Shown piece after piece: positions 22,983-34,300 of a stretch of 64,000 bases of DNA; within the stretch, counting starts at the first letter, position 1; each line of letters begins with the position of its first letter. The notes under the pieces are model-generated. The model was not told where the DNA came from. It searched no databases and saw only the letters and a list, made by a program, of their open reading frames with translations. A program made the translations under genes and the position numbers. Source of the stretch: Capra hircus (Eukaryota; Chordata; Mammalia; Artiodactyla; Bovidae); assembly GCF_001704415.2 (NCBI RefSeq), contig NC_030826.1:28577324-28641323 (forward strand), in the 5' to 3' direction.

Positions 22983-23100
22983 GGTGCAGTCTCCGCCCGC
23001 AGCTCGGACACTTCCTGCTCGCAGCAGCTGACTACGGCGGCCCGCGCGGCTCACACCCTGCGGCTCGACCCGTGCGCGCCCGGAACTCGTAGTTTGCAAT
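22650..23100 (-). promoter_or_regulatory. STX8: CpG-rich STX8 promoter and first exon
   Basis: GC- and CpG-rich stretch around the STX8 start codon. Upstream of the ATG on the minus strand lie an ETS-like CAGGAAGTG (23009-23017) and an ACTAC-type element (about 23080-23090) loosely like those bound by ZNF143/THAP11. No TATA box seen. The transcription start is not determinable from sequence alone. Confidence 0.7.
22966..22982 (-). CDS. STX8: STX8 coding exon 1
   Basis: Seventeen coding bases, ATG to the first two bases of Trp6 (MAPDP-W), followed by a GTGAG donor at 22965. The intron splits the Trp codon, and exon 2 supplies its last G. Too short for ORF finding; identified from the known STX8 N-terminus. 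Confidence 0.93.
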
Positions 23101-23314
23101 ATACATACCCTAAGGCCTCCAATCTATTGATATGAGAAAAAGGAAAGCGCTTCCCCGGGGACTGAGGGCTGGACCACTTTGCGTCCTAAGAGACGCGAAC
23201 AGCTGGGTGCAATTAAAATTGTTTTCGAACAAAATCCAAGCATTTTCCCCGGAAGGTGGGAGCCCCTTAAGACCTCTAGCAGTTATTTAACATTTTATTC
23301 TGCTTAAAACAAAG

Positions 23315-23425
23315 AAAAAAAACTGGATTGTGGTGATAATTGCACAATTGTATAAATTTACTAAAACTCAATTTAAATAAATTTTAGGATATGTAATTTA
23401 TACCTCAATAGTTTGTTTGTTTGTT
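23315..23425 (+). repeat. Old L1 3' remnant
   Basis: TGTGGTGATAATTGCACAAT to TATACCTCAATAGTTTG follows the order of an old L1 3' end; it separates the two CpG-rich promoters. Confidence 0.6.
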
Positions 23426-23730
23426 TGATCCTGCTTCAAGGGACCCAAAGAAGTGTCAATTATATATTATAGCAGCCTTGCCAGCAGAGGCACTTAACTT
23501 TATGTCTTTAATTTTTAAATGCCATCAAGTACTTGATTATATCGTTACCCAAAAGGTCACAGACTCTTTACATGGGGGAGGAGGGAATTAGTCTGTCCAT
23601 TTCGTGCCCCTTAAATTTCCAGAGAAATACTAGAAAATTTAAAAAGAAAAAAAAAATGCCCTCTCGATTCTCGCGAGGGCAAAAGGACTCGGACTCCGTA
23701 GGCCGGCTTTCAGCGCGACCGCGGATCTAG

Positions 23731-23742
23731 CGCGCATGCGCA
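23731..23742 (+). promoter_or_regulatory. NRF1 consensus site
   Basis: CGCGCATGCGCA matches YGCGCAYGCGCR exactly and sits 5 bp before the X-box in the CFAP52 proximal promoter. Confidence 0.75.
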
Positions 23743-23747
23743 AGTCC

Positions 23748-23761
23748 GTTACCATAACGAC
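23748..23761 (-). promoter_or_regulatory. X-box (RFX site)
   Basis: On the minus strand the 14-mer is GTCGTTATGGTAAC, which fits GTNRYY-AT-RGYAAC at every constrained position. It lies 54 bp upstream of the first CFAP52 ATG. RFX2/RFX3 sites of this form are typical of motile-cilium genes. Confidence 0.8.
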
Positions 23762-23814
23762 CAGAAGACGCTGCACCTTCTGTAGGCTGAGAGGAAAGTG
23801 AGCGGAGTCTCCAG

Positions 23815-23896
23815 ATGATGGAGACCCAAACTTCTCCCAGGGATGAGGTGGCTGAGGCAGTAGAGCTGGAGCTTGAGGCCGTGATCGGATTCAATG
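23815..23896 (+). CDS. CFAP52: CFAP52 coding exon 1
   Basis: Encodes MMETQTSPRDEVAEAVELEL then EAVIGFN and the first base of Gly28; donor GTGAGA. The tandem ATGs leave the exact start uncertain by one codon. The acidic VELELEAVIGFN segment is the conserved part. Confidence 0.93.
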
Positions 23897-25262
23897 GTGA
23901 GACCTCGAGCGTGTCTGGGCTAGGTGGTTTAGGGACCCCAAGGACAGTGTGGTGCAACCAGGGAGAGTGAGACACCAGGTGGCACCTGGAAGGCAGCTTG
24001 GGACGCTGGCATGAGTCAAGCACTGGGGACCCAGACAGCCTCTCCTCCCCAAAGATCTTAGAGTCATGTCCTCGCTCCAGGCCTTAAAGAATGGGATGGG
24101 TTTTGCAAACGTCTGAAAGGAACCAAATGCCCCCTCACTAGGCCATAAGGATAAAAAAAAGTGCGATCTGAAACCCTTCTCCCACTGGCCAGCTCTCCCC
24201 TGGCTCTAAGCCCCACACAGCCAGCAAAACTGCCTGCCCCTCAGTACTGGGTTACAGAATACGTGTAGGTCCCTGGGAACAAGTAACCTCTAAAATCCCA
24301 GCTGATATACTAATAAGAAAGGGCTGGAGGGAGTGGGGAATTTGTGTTTTGAGCAACCACTTTAGGGGATGATTTGTCTTCTAACCAGAAGGAAGGTAAG
24401 GATTTCAGACCATGATGGACACCAGGGGGAGATGGACCGGAGAGGTGCTTTGGTCAGAGGGGCCTGGTTGTTCTGCTCGAATCTGACTTATGACCACCTC
24501 CTATCTGGAACATGAAGAGGGGAAATGCTGTTTGGGTTTTGAGAAGGATGAAAACAAGCAATGGATTGCATTTTAGAAAAAGCCAGCTTTTAAAGAAAGT
24601 GCATTGTGATGCCTGAAAGCTTTAAAATTGTAATAATGTAGACACGGAACAATCAATACCTAAAGCTTTAGCACATTCTAGGACTTGGCTCTTGAGTCTT
24701 CTCTTCGTTTTATGTTAACGGTCTCTGATAGAAATTGGGCACTTAGTACACCCTAGTACTGGCCATCTTTAGAGCTGGTCACCAGATCATCAGTAAAGGA
24801 AGTGAGTGACCTGCTATAAGGGCAAAGGATCACACTGGTGACCAGTAGAGAGCCCTGCTACTGAATTGAGTACTGTTCAGTACTGTTTTGTAGCACTCAG
24901 AGAGTATTGTCAGTTATATCTCAGTGTCTCCAATTATCTTGGTCTTTTAAAATTCAATAAAATTGAATTGGTTTTGCCTTCTTGGTTTTGTGACAATTTA
25001 TATTCTTTCATATAGTCAAATATGCATTTATGTAAAATTACTGAATGCCAAGTAGTACGGTGGGCTTCCCAGGTGGCTCAGTGGTAAAGAACACACCTGT
25101 CAATGCAGGAGACACGAGATGTGGGTCCCATCCTGGGTCAGGAAGATCCCCTGGAAGAGGAAATTGCAACCCACTCCAGTATTCTTGCCTGGATAATCCC
25201 ACTGATAGAGGAGCCTGGCAGGCCTACAAGTCCGTGAGGTCGAAGAGTCAGACACAACTGAG

Positions 25263-25301
<39 letters not shown>

Positions 25302-28300
25302 GCAAATAGTATGCTATGCACTGAGAATATAGAGTAATTCAGGGGGTAAATCCATAGTCATACTTAGGAACAAGAGCGTAGAAAAGTGGAAAAATACAGT
25401 GAAACCCAAGGAAAAATCAACCATTATTACTTGTCCCAAAGACATCTGTTAAACTTTTGGTATGATCCTTTCAAATGTACATTGACATAACTTTTTAATA
25501 AAAGTGGACTCATGCTATATATATTCCCTTATAACCAGACTTTTTTCCACCTAGGATGCCCTGAAAATCTTTCCTTAGCAGTGAATATACTCTATGCCAA
25601 CCTTGTCAGTAAAGTAAAATTACCTAATACTGCCCAACCCCCAAACACACACACTTATTTTAGTTGAACTAAGGCTTATTTTAAAAGCCTTATACTCAGT
25701 CTAAAGAAAAACAATTAGCCACTTCTGCCCTTGAATTTTATTATTTTCAACCTCTCTTTTAGGACATGTCCCCACTGGTCTAAAATGCCATCCTGACCAG
25801 GAGCATCTGGTCTACCCTCTGGGTTGCACCATCCTCATCCAGGCAATAAATACTCAGGAACAGAACTTCCTACACGGTCATGGCAACAACGTCTCCTGTG
25901 TGGCCATCTCCAAGAGCGGACTTTACGTTGCGTCCGGACAAGTCACATTCATGGGCTTTAAGGTGAATACACTAAAACACCATCCACTGTGTATTGATTC
26001 AGAGGTGCCTCCCAAGAAAAGCTGCCTCATTTCATAGTAGCTCTGCACTGTCCTGTTTACACCCTGCCTCCTCTTCCCTTGACCTCTCTTGGAATTCATT
26101 TTCGCTCTGTGAGGCTGAAAGTAAAGGAACCTGGTGGTTTTGTACCCAGTGCAGCAGTTTGTGACTGCTCATACCTAGAAACAAAAGTCCCCGCGAACAC
26201 CTGTTTCTGTTTTGTGGCTGTAGTGTTTGGAAGACGTGCTCTAATTCCTAGAAAAGTGATGAATGATTATTTTTTCACACAGAGAGGTAGCTCTCTCCTC
26301 TGGTCCTTCCAAAGCCTGAATATGGTCTGACAGTGCATTCTTGCCCCCAGGCAGATATCATTCTGTGGGATTATAAGAAAAGGGAGCTGATGGCTCGGCT
26401 GTCACTTCACAAGGGCAAAATTGAAGCTCTGGCCTTTTCACCAAATGATATGTACTTGGTATCACTAGGAGGCCCAGACGATGGAAGGTAATGAACTAAG
26501 CACACTTACTTCTTTTCTGTAGGCATATTTCTAGACATGTTAACAACTGTCCCCTTTCTAACATTCTCTGTTTGCCTATCTGTATTTGAGCATGTGTGAT
26601 GTGAAAAGCTTATGAAGCTCATATGAATTGGGGAAATTATAAATTTTTGGTGAAAGAGTTCAAATTAAGCTGAAAAGACAGAAACAAATAACAAAGAAAA
26701 TAATGTAACTATGAAAGTAAAGTACCTGCATATACATGTAGAACCAAACAAAAACTGGGGAAAATGTTATAAAAAACACATGTTAACTTTTAGTGGCCAT
26801 TGATAACTTAAAATATTTATAAATTTTTAAAGACTTAAAGTGCTTATAGAGAGTCCCTCAATTAGTTGGGAAATTTATATGCCCTATAGTAAGAAAAAGC
26901 ACAGAATAAAAAATTCTACTTACATGAAACTTCATCTGTATGAAAAGACTGCAAAGAAAAATAGTGAAAATTAAATATTCTGAAATGTTAAGAATCAAAA
27001 GAAAAAAAATGTAAAAGCCTGTGAGGAAAATACCATAGAATGCTGATTCTCAAGCCTGGAAGTGCGCTGAAATCAACTGGAAGATTTAGAAAATTACTGG
27101 TGGTTGGCTCCACCTTCAGAGACTTTGATTAATTGGCCTCAGTTTTAGGAGTTCTAAAGACTTCCCATGTGATTCTAATTTGCAGCTAAATCAAGAATCC
27201 TTGCTGGAAAAGATGACATCATCCTTGTCATCATCATCTTCATCATCAACCATAGCTGGGGTTTTGTTTTTTTTTTTTTTTTTGAGCGCTTACTACAGGT
27301 CAGATGTGTGCCAAGCATCTTAACTGCATTATCTCATTTAAGCCTCATGGCAACTCCACGAGGTGGAGCTCTTGAGGCTATATGACAAATGAGGAACTTG
27401 AGTCACCAGCTGCTAAGTAGCAGAGCTGGGGGACAAACCCTGAAGTGAGACTTCAGAGGTGGCATTTTTAACTTCCCTCATTAAGCCGTGATCTTTGCCC
27501 TCAAGGATCTCACAGTCAAGGTTAGTAGGGAGAGAATACATGCAAATGATATTGGGGGAAAAGTATTTCAAAGCATTATATTAGGAAGAACAATCAATGC
27601 AGTGCATATTCCTGAGTAAGTGCTAAAGGAATACCGGAGGTTTGCGTAGGACTTAATACTTTGGTGCACTTTTACAGACATTTTCTTGTTTGAGCTGCAA
27701 AGCTTAATTATAATGGAAATTTATATTCACGTGTAGTTATATATTGATAGTTCTCAGTATATAGCAAAGTAGTCACATGTCCATGGCCCATCCCCATTTG
27801 ACTGTTTTTTTCCTCAACAGAAATGCGTCCAGCAGTCTATTACTATTCTTAACTTATGGTAGTTGTTCTCAGTCTTGGGTACACATTGACATCTAAGGAA
27901 TCATTTTTGCCAGAATGCTTCCCCAAGGACATTGTTTACATGCCATGTTGCGCAACCTTTCCCACAATCAATTTTAGACCATTTTCAACCTCAAAAAGAA
28001 ACCAGTGCCCACTAGCAGTCACTCCCCACTCCTGTTGTGTTAGTTCCTTCTGTGTAGCAGAGTGAGTCAGTTAAATGGAGCCACATACCCATTCTCTTTT
28101 GGATTTCCTTCCCATTTAAGTCACCACAAGATCATTGAGTAGAGGCCCCTGTGCGATACAGTAGGTTCTCGTTAGTTATCTATTTTATACATCAGTTCAG
28201 TTCAGTTGCTCAGTCGTGTCCGACTCTTTGCGACCCCCGTAAATCGCAGCACGCCAGGGCTCCCTGTCCATCACCAACTCCCGGAGTTCACTCAGACTCG

Positions 28301-31300
28301 CGTCCATCGAGTCAGTGATGCCATCCAGCCATCTCATCCTCTGTTGTCCCCTTCTCCTCCTGCCCCCAATCCCTCCCAGCATCAGAGTCTTTTCCAATGA
28401 GTCAACTCTTCACATGAGGTGGCCAAAGTACTGGAGTTTCAGCTTTAGCATCATTCCTTCCAAAGAAATCTCAGGGCTGATCTCCTTTAAAATGGACTGG
28501 TTGGATCTCCTTGCAGTCCAAGGGACTCTCAGGAATCTTCTCCAACACCACAGTTCAGAAGCATCAATTCTTTGGCGCTCAGCTTTCTTCACAGTCCAAC
28601 TCTCACATCCATACATGACTGCTGGAAAAACCATAGCCTTGACTAAACGGACCTTTGTTGGCAAAGTAATGTCTCTGCTTTTCAATGTGCTATCTAGGTT
28701 GGTCATAACTTTTCTTCCAAGGAGTAAGCGTCTTTTAATTTCATGGCTGTGGTCATCATCTGCAGTGATTTTGGAGCCCCCCAAAATAAAGTCTGACACT
28801 GTTTCCACTGTTTCCCCATCTATTTCCCATGAAGTGATGGGACTGGATGCCATGATCTTAGTTTTCTGAATGTTGAGCTTTCTCCACTTTCCACGCACTC
28901 TCCACTTTCACTTTCATCAAGAGACTTTTTAGTTCCTCTTCACTTTCTGCCAGGAGGGTGGTGTCATCTGCATATCTGAGGTTATTGATATTTCTCCTGG
29001 CAATCTAGATTCCAGCATGTGCTTCTTCCAGCCCAGCGTTTCTCACGATGTACTCTGCATAGTAGTGTATATATCGGAGAAGGCGATGGGACCCCACTCT
29101 AGTACTCTTGCCTGGAAAAATCCCATGGACGGAGGAGCCTGGTAGGCTGCAGTCCATGGGGTCGCAAAGAGTCAGACACGACTGAGTGACTTCACTTTCA
29201 CTTTTCACTTTCACGCATTGGAGAAGGAAATGGCAACCCACTCCAGTGTTCTTGCCTGGAGAATCCCAGGGACAGGGGAGCCTGGTGGGCTGCCATCTAT
29301 GGGGTCGCACAGAGTCGGACATGACTGAAGCGACTTAGCAGCAGTGTATATATGCCCCGGTTTGATTCCTGGGTCGGGAAGATCCCCTGGAGAAGGGATA
29401 GGCTACCCACTTCAGTATTCATGGGCTTCCCTGGTGACACAGATAGTAAAGAATCTGCCTTCAGTGTGGGATCCCCTGGAGGAGGGCATGGCAACCCACT
29501 CCAGTGTTCTTGCCTGGAGAATCCCCATGGACAGAGAGGCCTGGCGGGCTAGCACAGCACAGTGTATGTGGAAAGACTGATGCTGGGAAAGACTGAAGGC
29601 AAAAGTAGAAGGGAGCAGCAGAGGATGAGATGGTTAGGTAGCATGACTGACTCAATGGACATGAATCTGAGAAAACTCTGGGAGACAGTGGAGAAGAGAG
29701 GAGCCTGGCCAGGCTTGCAAAGAATCGGACACGACTGAGAGACTGAACAACAGTGTATATATGTCAATGTCAATCTCCCAATCCATCCCACCTCTGCTTG
29801 TAACCGGAAGTTCGTTCTCTACATCTGCAATTCTATTTCTGCTTTGCTTAGCAAATTAGTTAGTCTCTACCGTTTTTCTAGATTCCACATATAACCAATA
29901 TTATACAGTATTTGTTTATCTCTTTCTGACTCGCTTCACTCCATATGACAATCTTTAGGTCCATCCACATCTCTGCAATGATTCCAGTGTTTAACGTAAT
30001 ACCCCCTCCCCTGCATTCTTGATATCATTAACCAAGCACTATCAATTTAGGACTGAATTGTATGATTACACCCAGAAAGACGCAAAGGTAAGCTACAACA
30101 TGTTTGTGTGTGTGCTCAGTCGTGTCCAACTCTTTTGCAGCCCCAAGGACTGGGGCCCACCAGGCTCCTCTGTCCATGGATTTCCCAGACAAGAATACTG
30201 GAGTGGGTTGCCACTTCCTACTCCAGGGAATCTTCCTGACTCAGGTATCAAACCTACATCTTCTGTGTTTCCTGCATTTGCTGCATTTACTGAGCCACCT
30301 GGGAAGCCCTAAGCTACAACAGAACTGCTCTAAGTGTGGTCCCCAGACCAAAGCATCACCAGAGACTTTTTAGCAAAGCAGATTCTCAGACTCCAGCCCA
30401 GAGCTATTGGGGGCAGGTCCTAGCTTCCTGCTTTGGCAAGTCCTCCAACTGAATCAACTACCTGGCGTGGTCAAGTTTGAAAACATGCCTATGTCTTTCT
30501 CTTTTATTGCTTCTAGTTAACAATTTTTTTTTTTTTTGCTGGAGTATTTCCCCAAGGAAATTTTTTACAAGTGATAAATGAGTGGTAAACTTTTATGCCC
30601 TGCCTGTCTCAAAAATCTCTTTATTTTAGCAAGAGACTTAGATGTCTGGGGGTTGGGGGGGATGGTCAATATAATTCTTTCATTCCTTTGTGAGCAACCT
30701 CTTGTATTTCTTTCCTTCTAGAACGGCTAAAAGAGCCATTTCTTATTTTGAAAGCCCGTTTCCCCCTGATTCTCTTTGTCCTTTCGTCCGAGCAGTGTGG
30801 TGGTCTGGAGCATAGCCCAGAGAGAGGCCATCTGTGGCAGCCCCGCAGCTGGCCTCAATGTCGGGAACGCCACCACAGTCATCTTCTCCAGGTGCCGCGA
30901 CGAGATGTTTGTCACTGCTGGAAAGTACGTGTCTGCTGTCAAGGTTTCCACAACATGTAAATCACCCTATTTGCTTACAAAGAAAACACGGTCATTCCAA
31001 TTAGGGGGAATGTGGTTTTCATACTGAAAAAAGAGATTTCATCCTAATTTTCATAATTTGGGAGTCACTAAAAATCCCAGCTGATGCTATCGGTAGAGAA
31101 CCTACCTGCCAATGGAGGAGCGAGTAGCACGCACGTAAAAATTATTTTGGCTGGAAGTCCTTTTAAATACAGTTATTTGATCATTCTGTGCTTCCTACTG
31201 AAAAAGTTCTGCTGATCGGCTAAATTCATTCCTGCCTCTGATCTGTCTGTTACAGATAACACACTGCCCACAATCTGTGCTCTCACTCAGGGCATGTGTG

Positions 31301-34300
31301 CACACTCAGTAACTTAGTCATGTCCAACTCTGCAATACCGTGGACTGTATCTTACCAGGCTCCTCTGTCCATGAGATTTCCCACGCAAGGATACTGGAGT
31401 GGGTTGCCATTTCCTTCTCCAGGGGATCTTCCTAACCCAGGAAGAAAAAGTTATCGCTCTTCAATAAGATTTCTGGTTTGGTACCCATCTATGCTAGATT
31501 CTCTGTGACAATTCCAACTTCCGGTATTCATTATACCAAACCAAGTGAGAAAGCCTGCAGATGCTAGTACTTCAGCATCCAAATGACAAGTGTATCTTGG
31601 GGAGATCACCAGGCCATAACAAATCTTCAAAATACCTAGTTCTCTTCCTTTCAGCTTCTCCTTCAAAATACTACAGAAAACAGAGAAGAGATGAAGCATT
31701 TATTAAATGGGTCTCCAGTTGATTATTTCTTTTCTCTAGTGGGACAATTCGAGTATGGGAACTGGATCTCCCAAACAGAAAGATCTGGCCAACCGAGTGC
31801 CAAACAGGACAGATGAAAAGAATAGTCATGAGCATCTCAGTAAGAATTACTCTGTTGTTTTATGTAAATATTAGTACAAGTCCTTGTTAACAGTACTGAG
31901 CAAGACAGGGGTATGTGGGTGTGTGGATGTGTGCTTGTGTGTAGGGACATGTTCTTTGGGCTGGGGGTGGGGAGGGGAGCCCTGGACACGGAGGGCATTG
32001 CCTGGGGAGGCACAGGTGAGGCAGTCTCACTTCAGGAGCTCCCGTGGGAAGCTGGACAGGCTGCCTAGACACAGCTCTGGGGGAATCTGTTTCCGTGGAC
32101 CTGAACTGCCATTAGACCCCAGGAATCTGCCTCACCTGGTGGGAAGCAGGGTAGCCAGGAGGTGCTCAAGGCCCACAGCACCTCCCGTTGCCATTCATGT
32201 TATTTCTGCACAAGAAATAAAGCTTCTAACAATGAAACTCCTTGTTGAAATGCAGTCTCCTCCACAAAGAGGGATTATTCATGTGTCTTTAATGTGGATT
32301 CAGATATTCATGCATATAACCCCATTCTCCACTCGTTCTATGAATGTAGACTTTGGGAAATAGGAAATAAAGCAAATACATATTCTCTCTAGAGGAGCAC
32401 ACCTTCACCTAGGAGCCCTTCGGAGATGCCTCAGGGAGCGCATGCTAATAGCAGACACAAGCCCATTTCAGTGAAATTCACGGCTGATTGGAGTCTGATG
32501 TTTCATACTGAATTCAGTTCTGAATTTGGCCCTGATTCTGTTCCCCTTGAAGGTGTTATTACCCATCGAGTCTGAGGAGACAGAAGTCACCTTGAGGACT
32601 TTTGGAGGTCTTCATAGGGTTCAGAGAAAGCTCATCCCCTCCCTGATCAGGGGCTCCTGGGCATCACTGGGCAAACCAGGTCTTCAGGTTTCCTTGTCTC
32701 TCTCACCCCCAGATGGCCGATGATGATAGCTTTTTCTACCTCGGCACCACCACTGGAGATATTTTAAAAATGAACCCCAGGACAAAGCTGCTGGCAGACA
32801 CAGGGCCTGCCAAGGACAAGTTCAGTCTGGTGAGTAGAGACCATCAAAGTCTGCTTGCCCTGCTGTTTTCCAGTGATTTCTTCCTGCCACCGTTAGCACA
32901 GACTTCCATCAAGGGTTTGTGGGGAGAAACAACACGTCTATGATGCACCCAAGGTCACACTGCAATTTGCAATGTTCATTGACTAGTTCACTCAAACCCT
33001 CATCACTGGTGTATATTCAGGATATCCCAGATGTCCTCAATTAGGGGTTAGAATCACACTGTTTTCTTTTGCATCTTCAAAGCTTAAGGCCTGTGGCTTT
33101 GTGATTTGTAATCACATCCATTCCAGCATTTGGGCAGTCCAGTTGCCATGTGTAAGTGACATGTGCTCTTTGATTTACAAGACTATCTGTCATTTCTTCC
33201 TAATCTAATAACTAGATCTTAAACTTTAGCCTCAGCTGACATTTTAAGTTATGAGCAAGATGCAGAAATTGTTCGTTGTTTATATTTGCAGAATTCCTAA
33301 CAATTCAGGTTAAAAGTCCAATAAGAGACTTTGATCTCTAAACCAAAATAAAAAGCCTACAATCAAAGGGTAATTGGACAGAATAAGTGCTGTTATTTCC
33401 AGTGCCCCCAGAAAGTTACAAGGGCTGTTTCTACTAAACTTTGGATTTGAAAGCTTCTTTCAGGTTCTGCACCTGTCTATCTCATGTCTGATAATGGAAC
33501 AGATGGTTCAAGCTTAGATAATTTTCCACTTAGCTGATGGTCCCAAGAAGCTTTGAAATATTGCACCGTGTTCCCGGGAAGGTGTTAGAGTTTTCTTAGT
33601 CATATAACCACTAGTTTTCAAGCTTTTAAGGAGATGGGTAAGAACGGGAGAAAGCCACAGTACAGGTAGAGAAGAGTCTAGCAATGAGAAGAGTCTAGCA
33701 ATATGCAGAGTCTAATCATAGGCACAGGCCAAATCAGTGTTTTTCAAATGATTTTTAGGAGAGGGATTCCAATATATTCAACAGATGAAACCAAATCAGA
33801 TCAGGCTGAAGGAGGGCAAGGTTGAGAGTCCTGCCAATTCTGACTCCTCTGAAGGGCTCCATGAAACACTCTGTGAAAATTCTGACCTGGATATTTTTGC
33901 TGAGTACTTGGAATGTCAGTGCCTCTCCAGAAAAGATGCTGACTGTCTCAGTGTTCTTCAAACCTGTGGCACTTAAGTTTCTCCCATGGATGCTTTAGTG
34001 CTTAATTCAGGTGTAAAGGTAAATTACATCACATAAAGCAATGTTTCCAAGATGCCTGTTACACAAGTGGAAAGATGTAATTCTTTTAGGGCAAGGGGAT
34101 TGGAGATATTTGTTTGAATATCAAGACAGTTGGTTTGAATATCAAGTAATTCTTTATCTTTCTAACCATACAGCCAACTTTTTTTTAAATTTAGATTTCT
34201 GTTTTTTATTTAAGTATTCAGTTGGCCAAAAAGTTCATTTGGGTTTTCCATACATCTCACAAGAAACCCCAAATGAACTTCATGGACAAACCAATATAAC

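Larger units (their letters stand above)
22983..23814. other. Head-to-head intergenic interval STX8/CFAP52
   Basis: 832 bp between the two start codons. CpG-rich at both ends and AT-rich in the middle, where a piece like an old L1 3' end lies (about 23315-23425). It functions as a divergent promoter region by position. Confidence 0.85.
23660..23814 (+). promoter_or_regulatory. CFAP52: CFAP52 proximal promoter
   Basis: Short CpG-rich block directly upstream of the CFAP52 start. It contains a TCTCGCGAG element (about 23669-23677), an NRF1 consensus (23731-23742) and an X-box (23748-23761). No TATA box. This layout suits a ciliary gene driven by RFX factors. Confidence 0.75.
28083..30000 (-). 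repeat. Antisense L1 3' UTR split by later insertions
   Basis: L1 3' sequence at 28083-28192 (TAGTTATCTATTTTATACAT) resumes at 29763-30000. Between them lie a BovB (28193-29058), a BOVA2 SINE and a further composite. Target-site copies of AGTGTATATAT mark the junctions. Confidence 0.7.
26488..30795 (+). other. CFAP52 intron 3
   Basis: Largest CFAP52 intron. Contains MER5-like (27037-27205, 30318-30470) and MIR (27270-27455) copies. It also holds an antisense L1 3' end broken by BovB and SINE insertions (28083-30000) and a SINE at 30110-30309. 26490-27030 and 27460-28080 show nothing clear. Confidence 0.8.

Noticed and set aside
22561..23092. Two overlapping plus-strand ORFs of 156 and 162 codons over the STX8 promoter
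   Set aside because: Arg/Pro/Ser-rich frames typical of CpG islands, antisense to STX8 exon 1; no homology recognised.
32100..32200. GC-rich patch in CFAP52 intron 5 as an extra exon
   Set aside because: Exon 5 and exon 6 join exactly in phase and agree with the known CFAP52 protein; no conserved extra peptide is needed.
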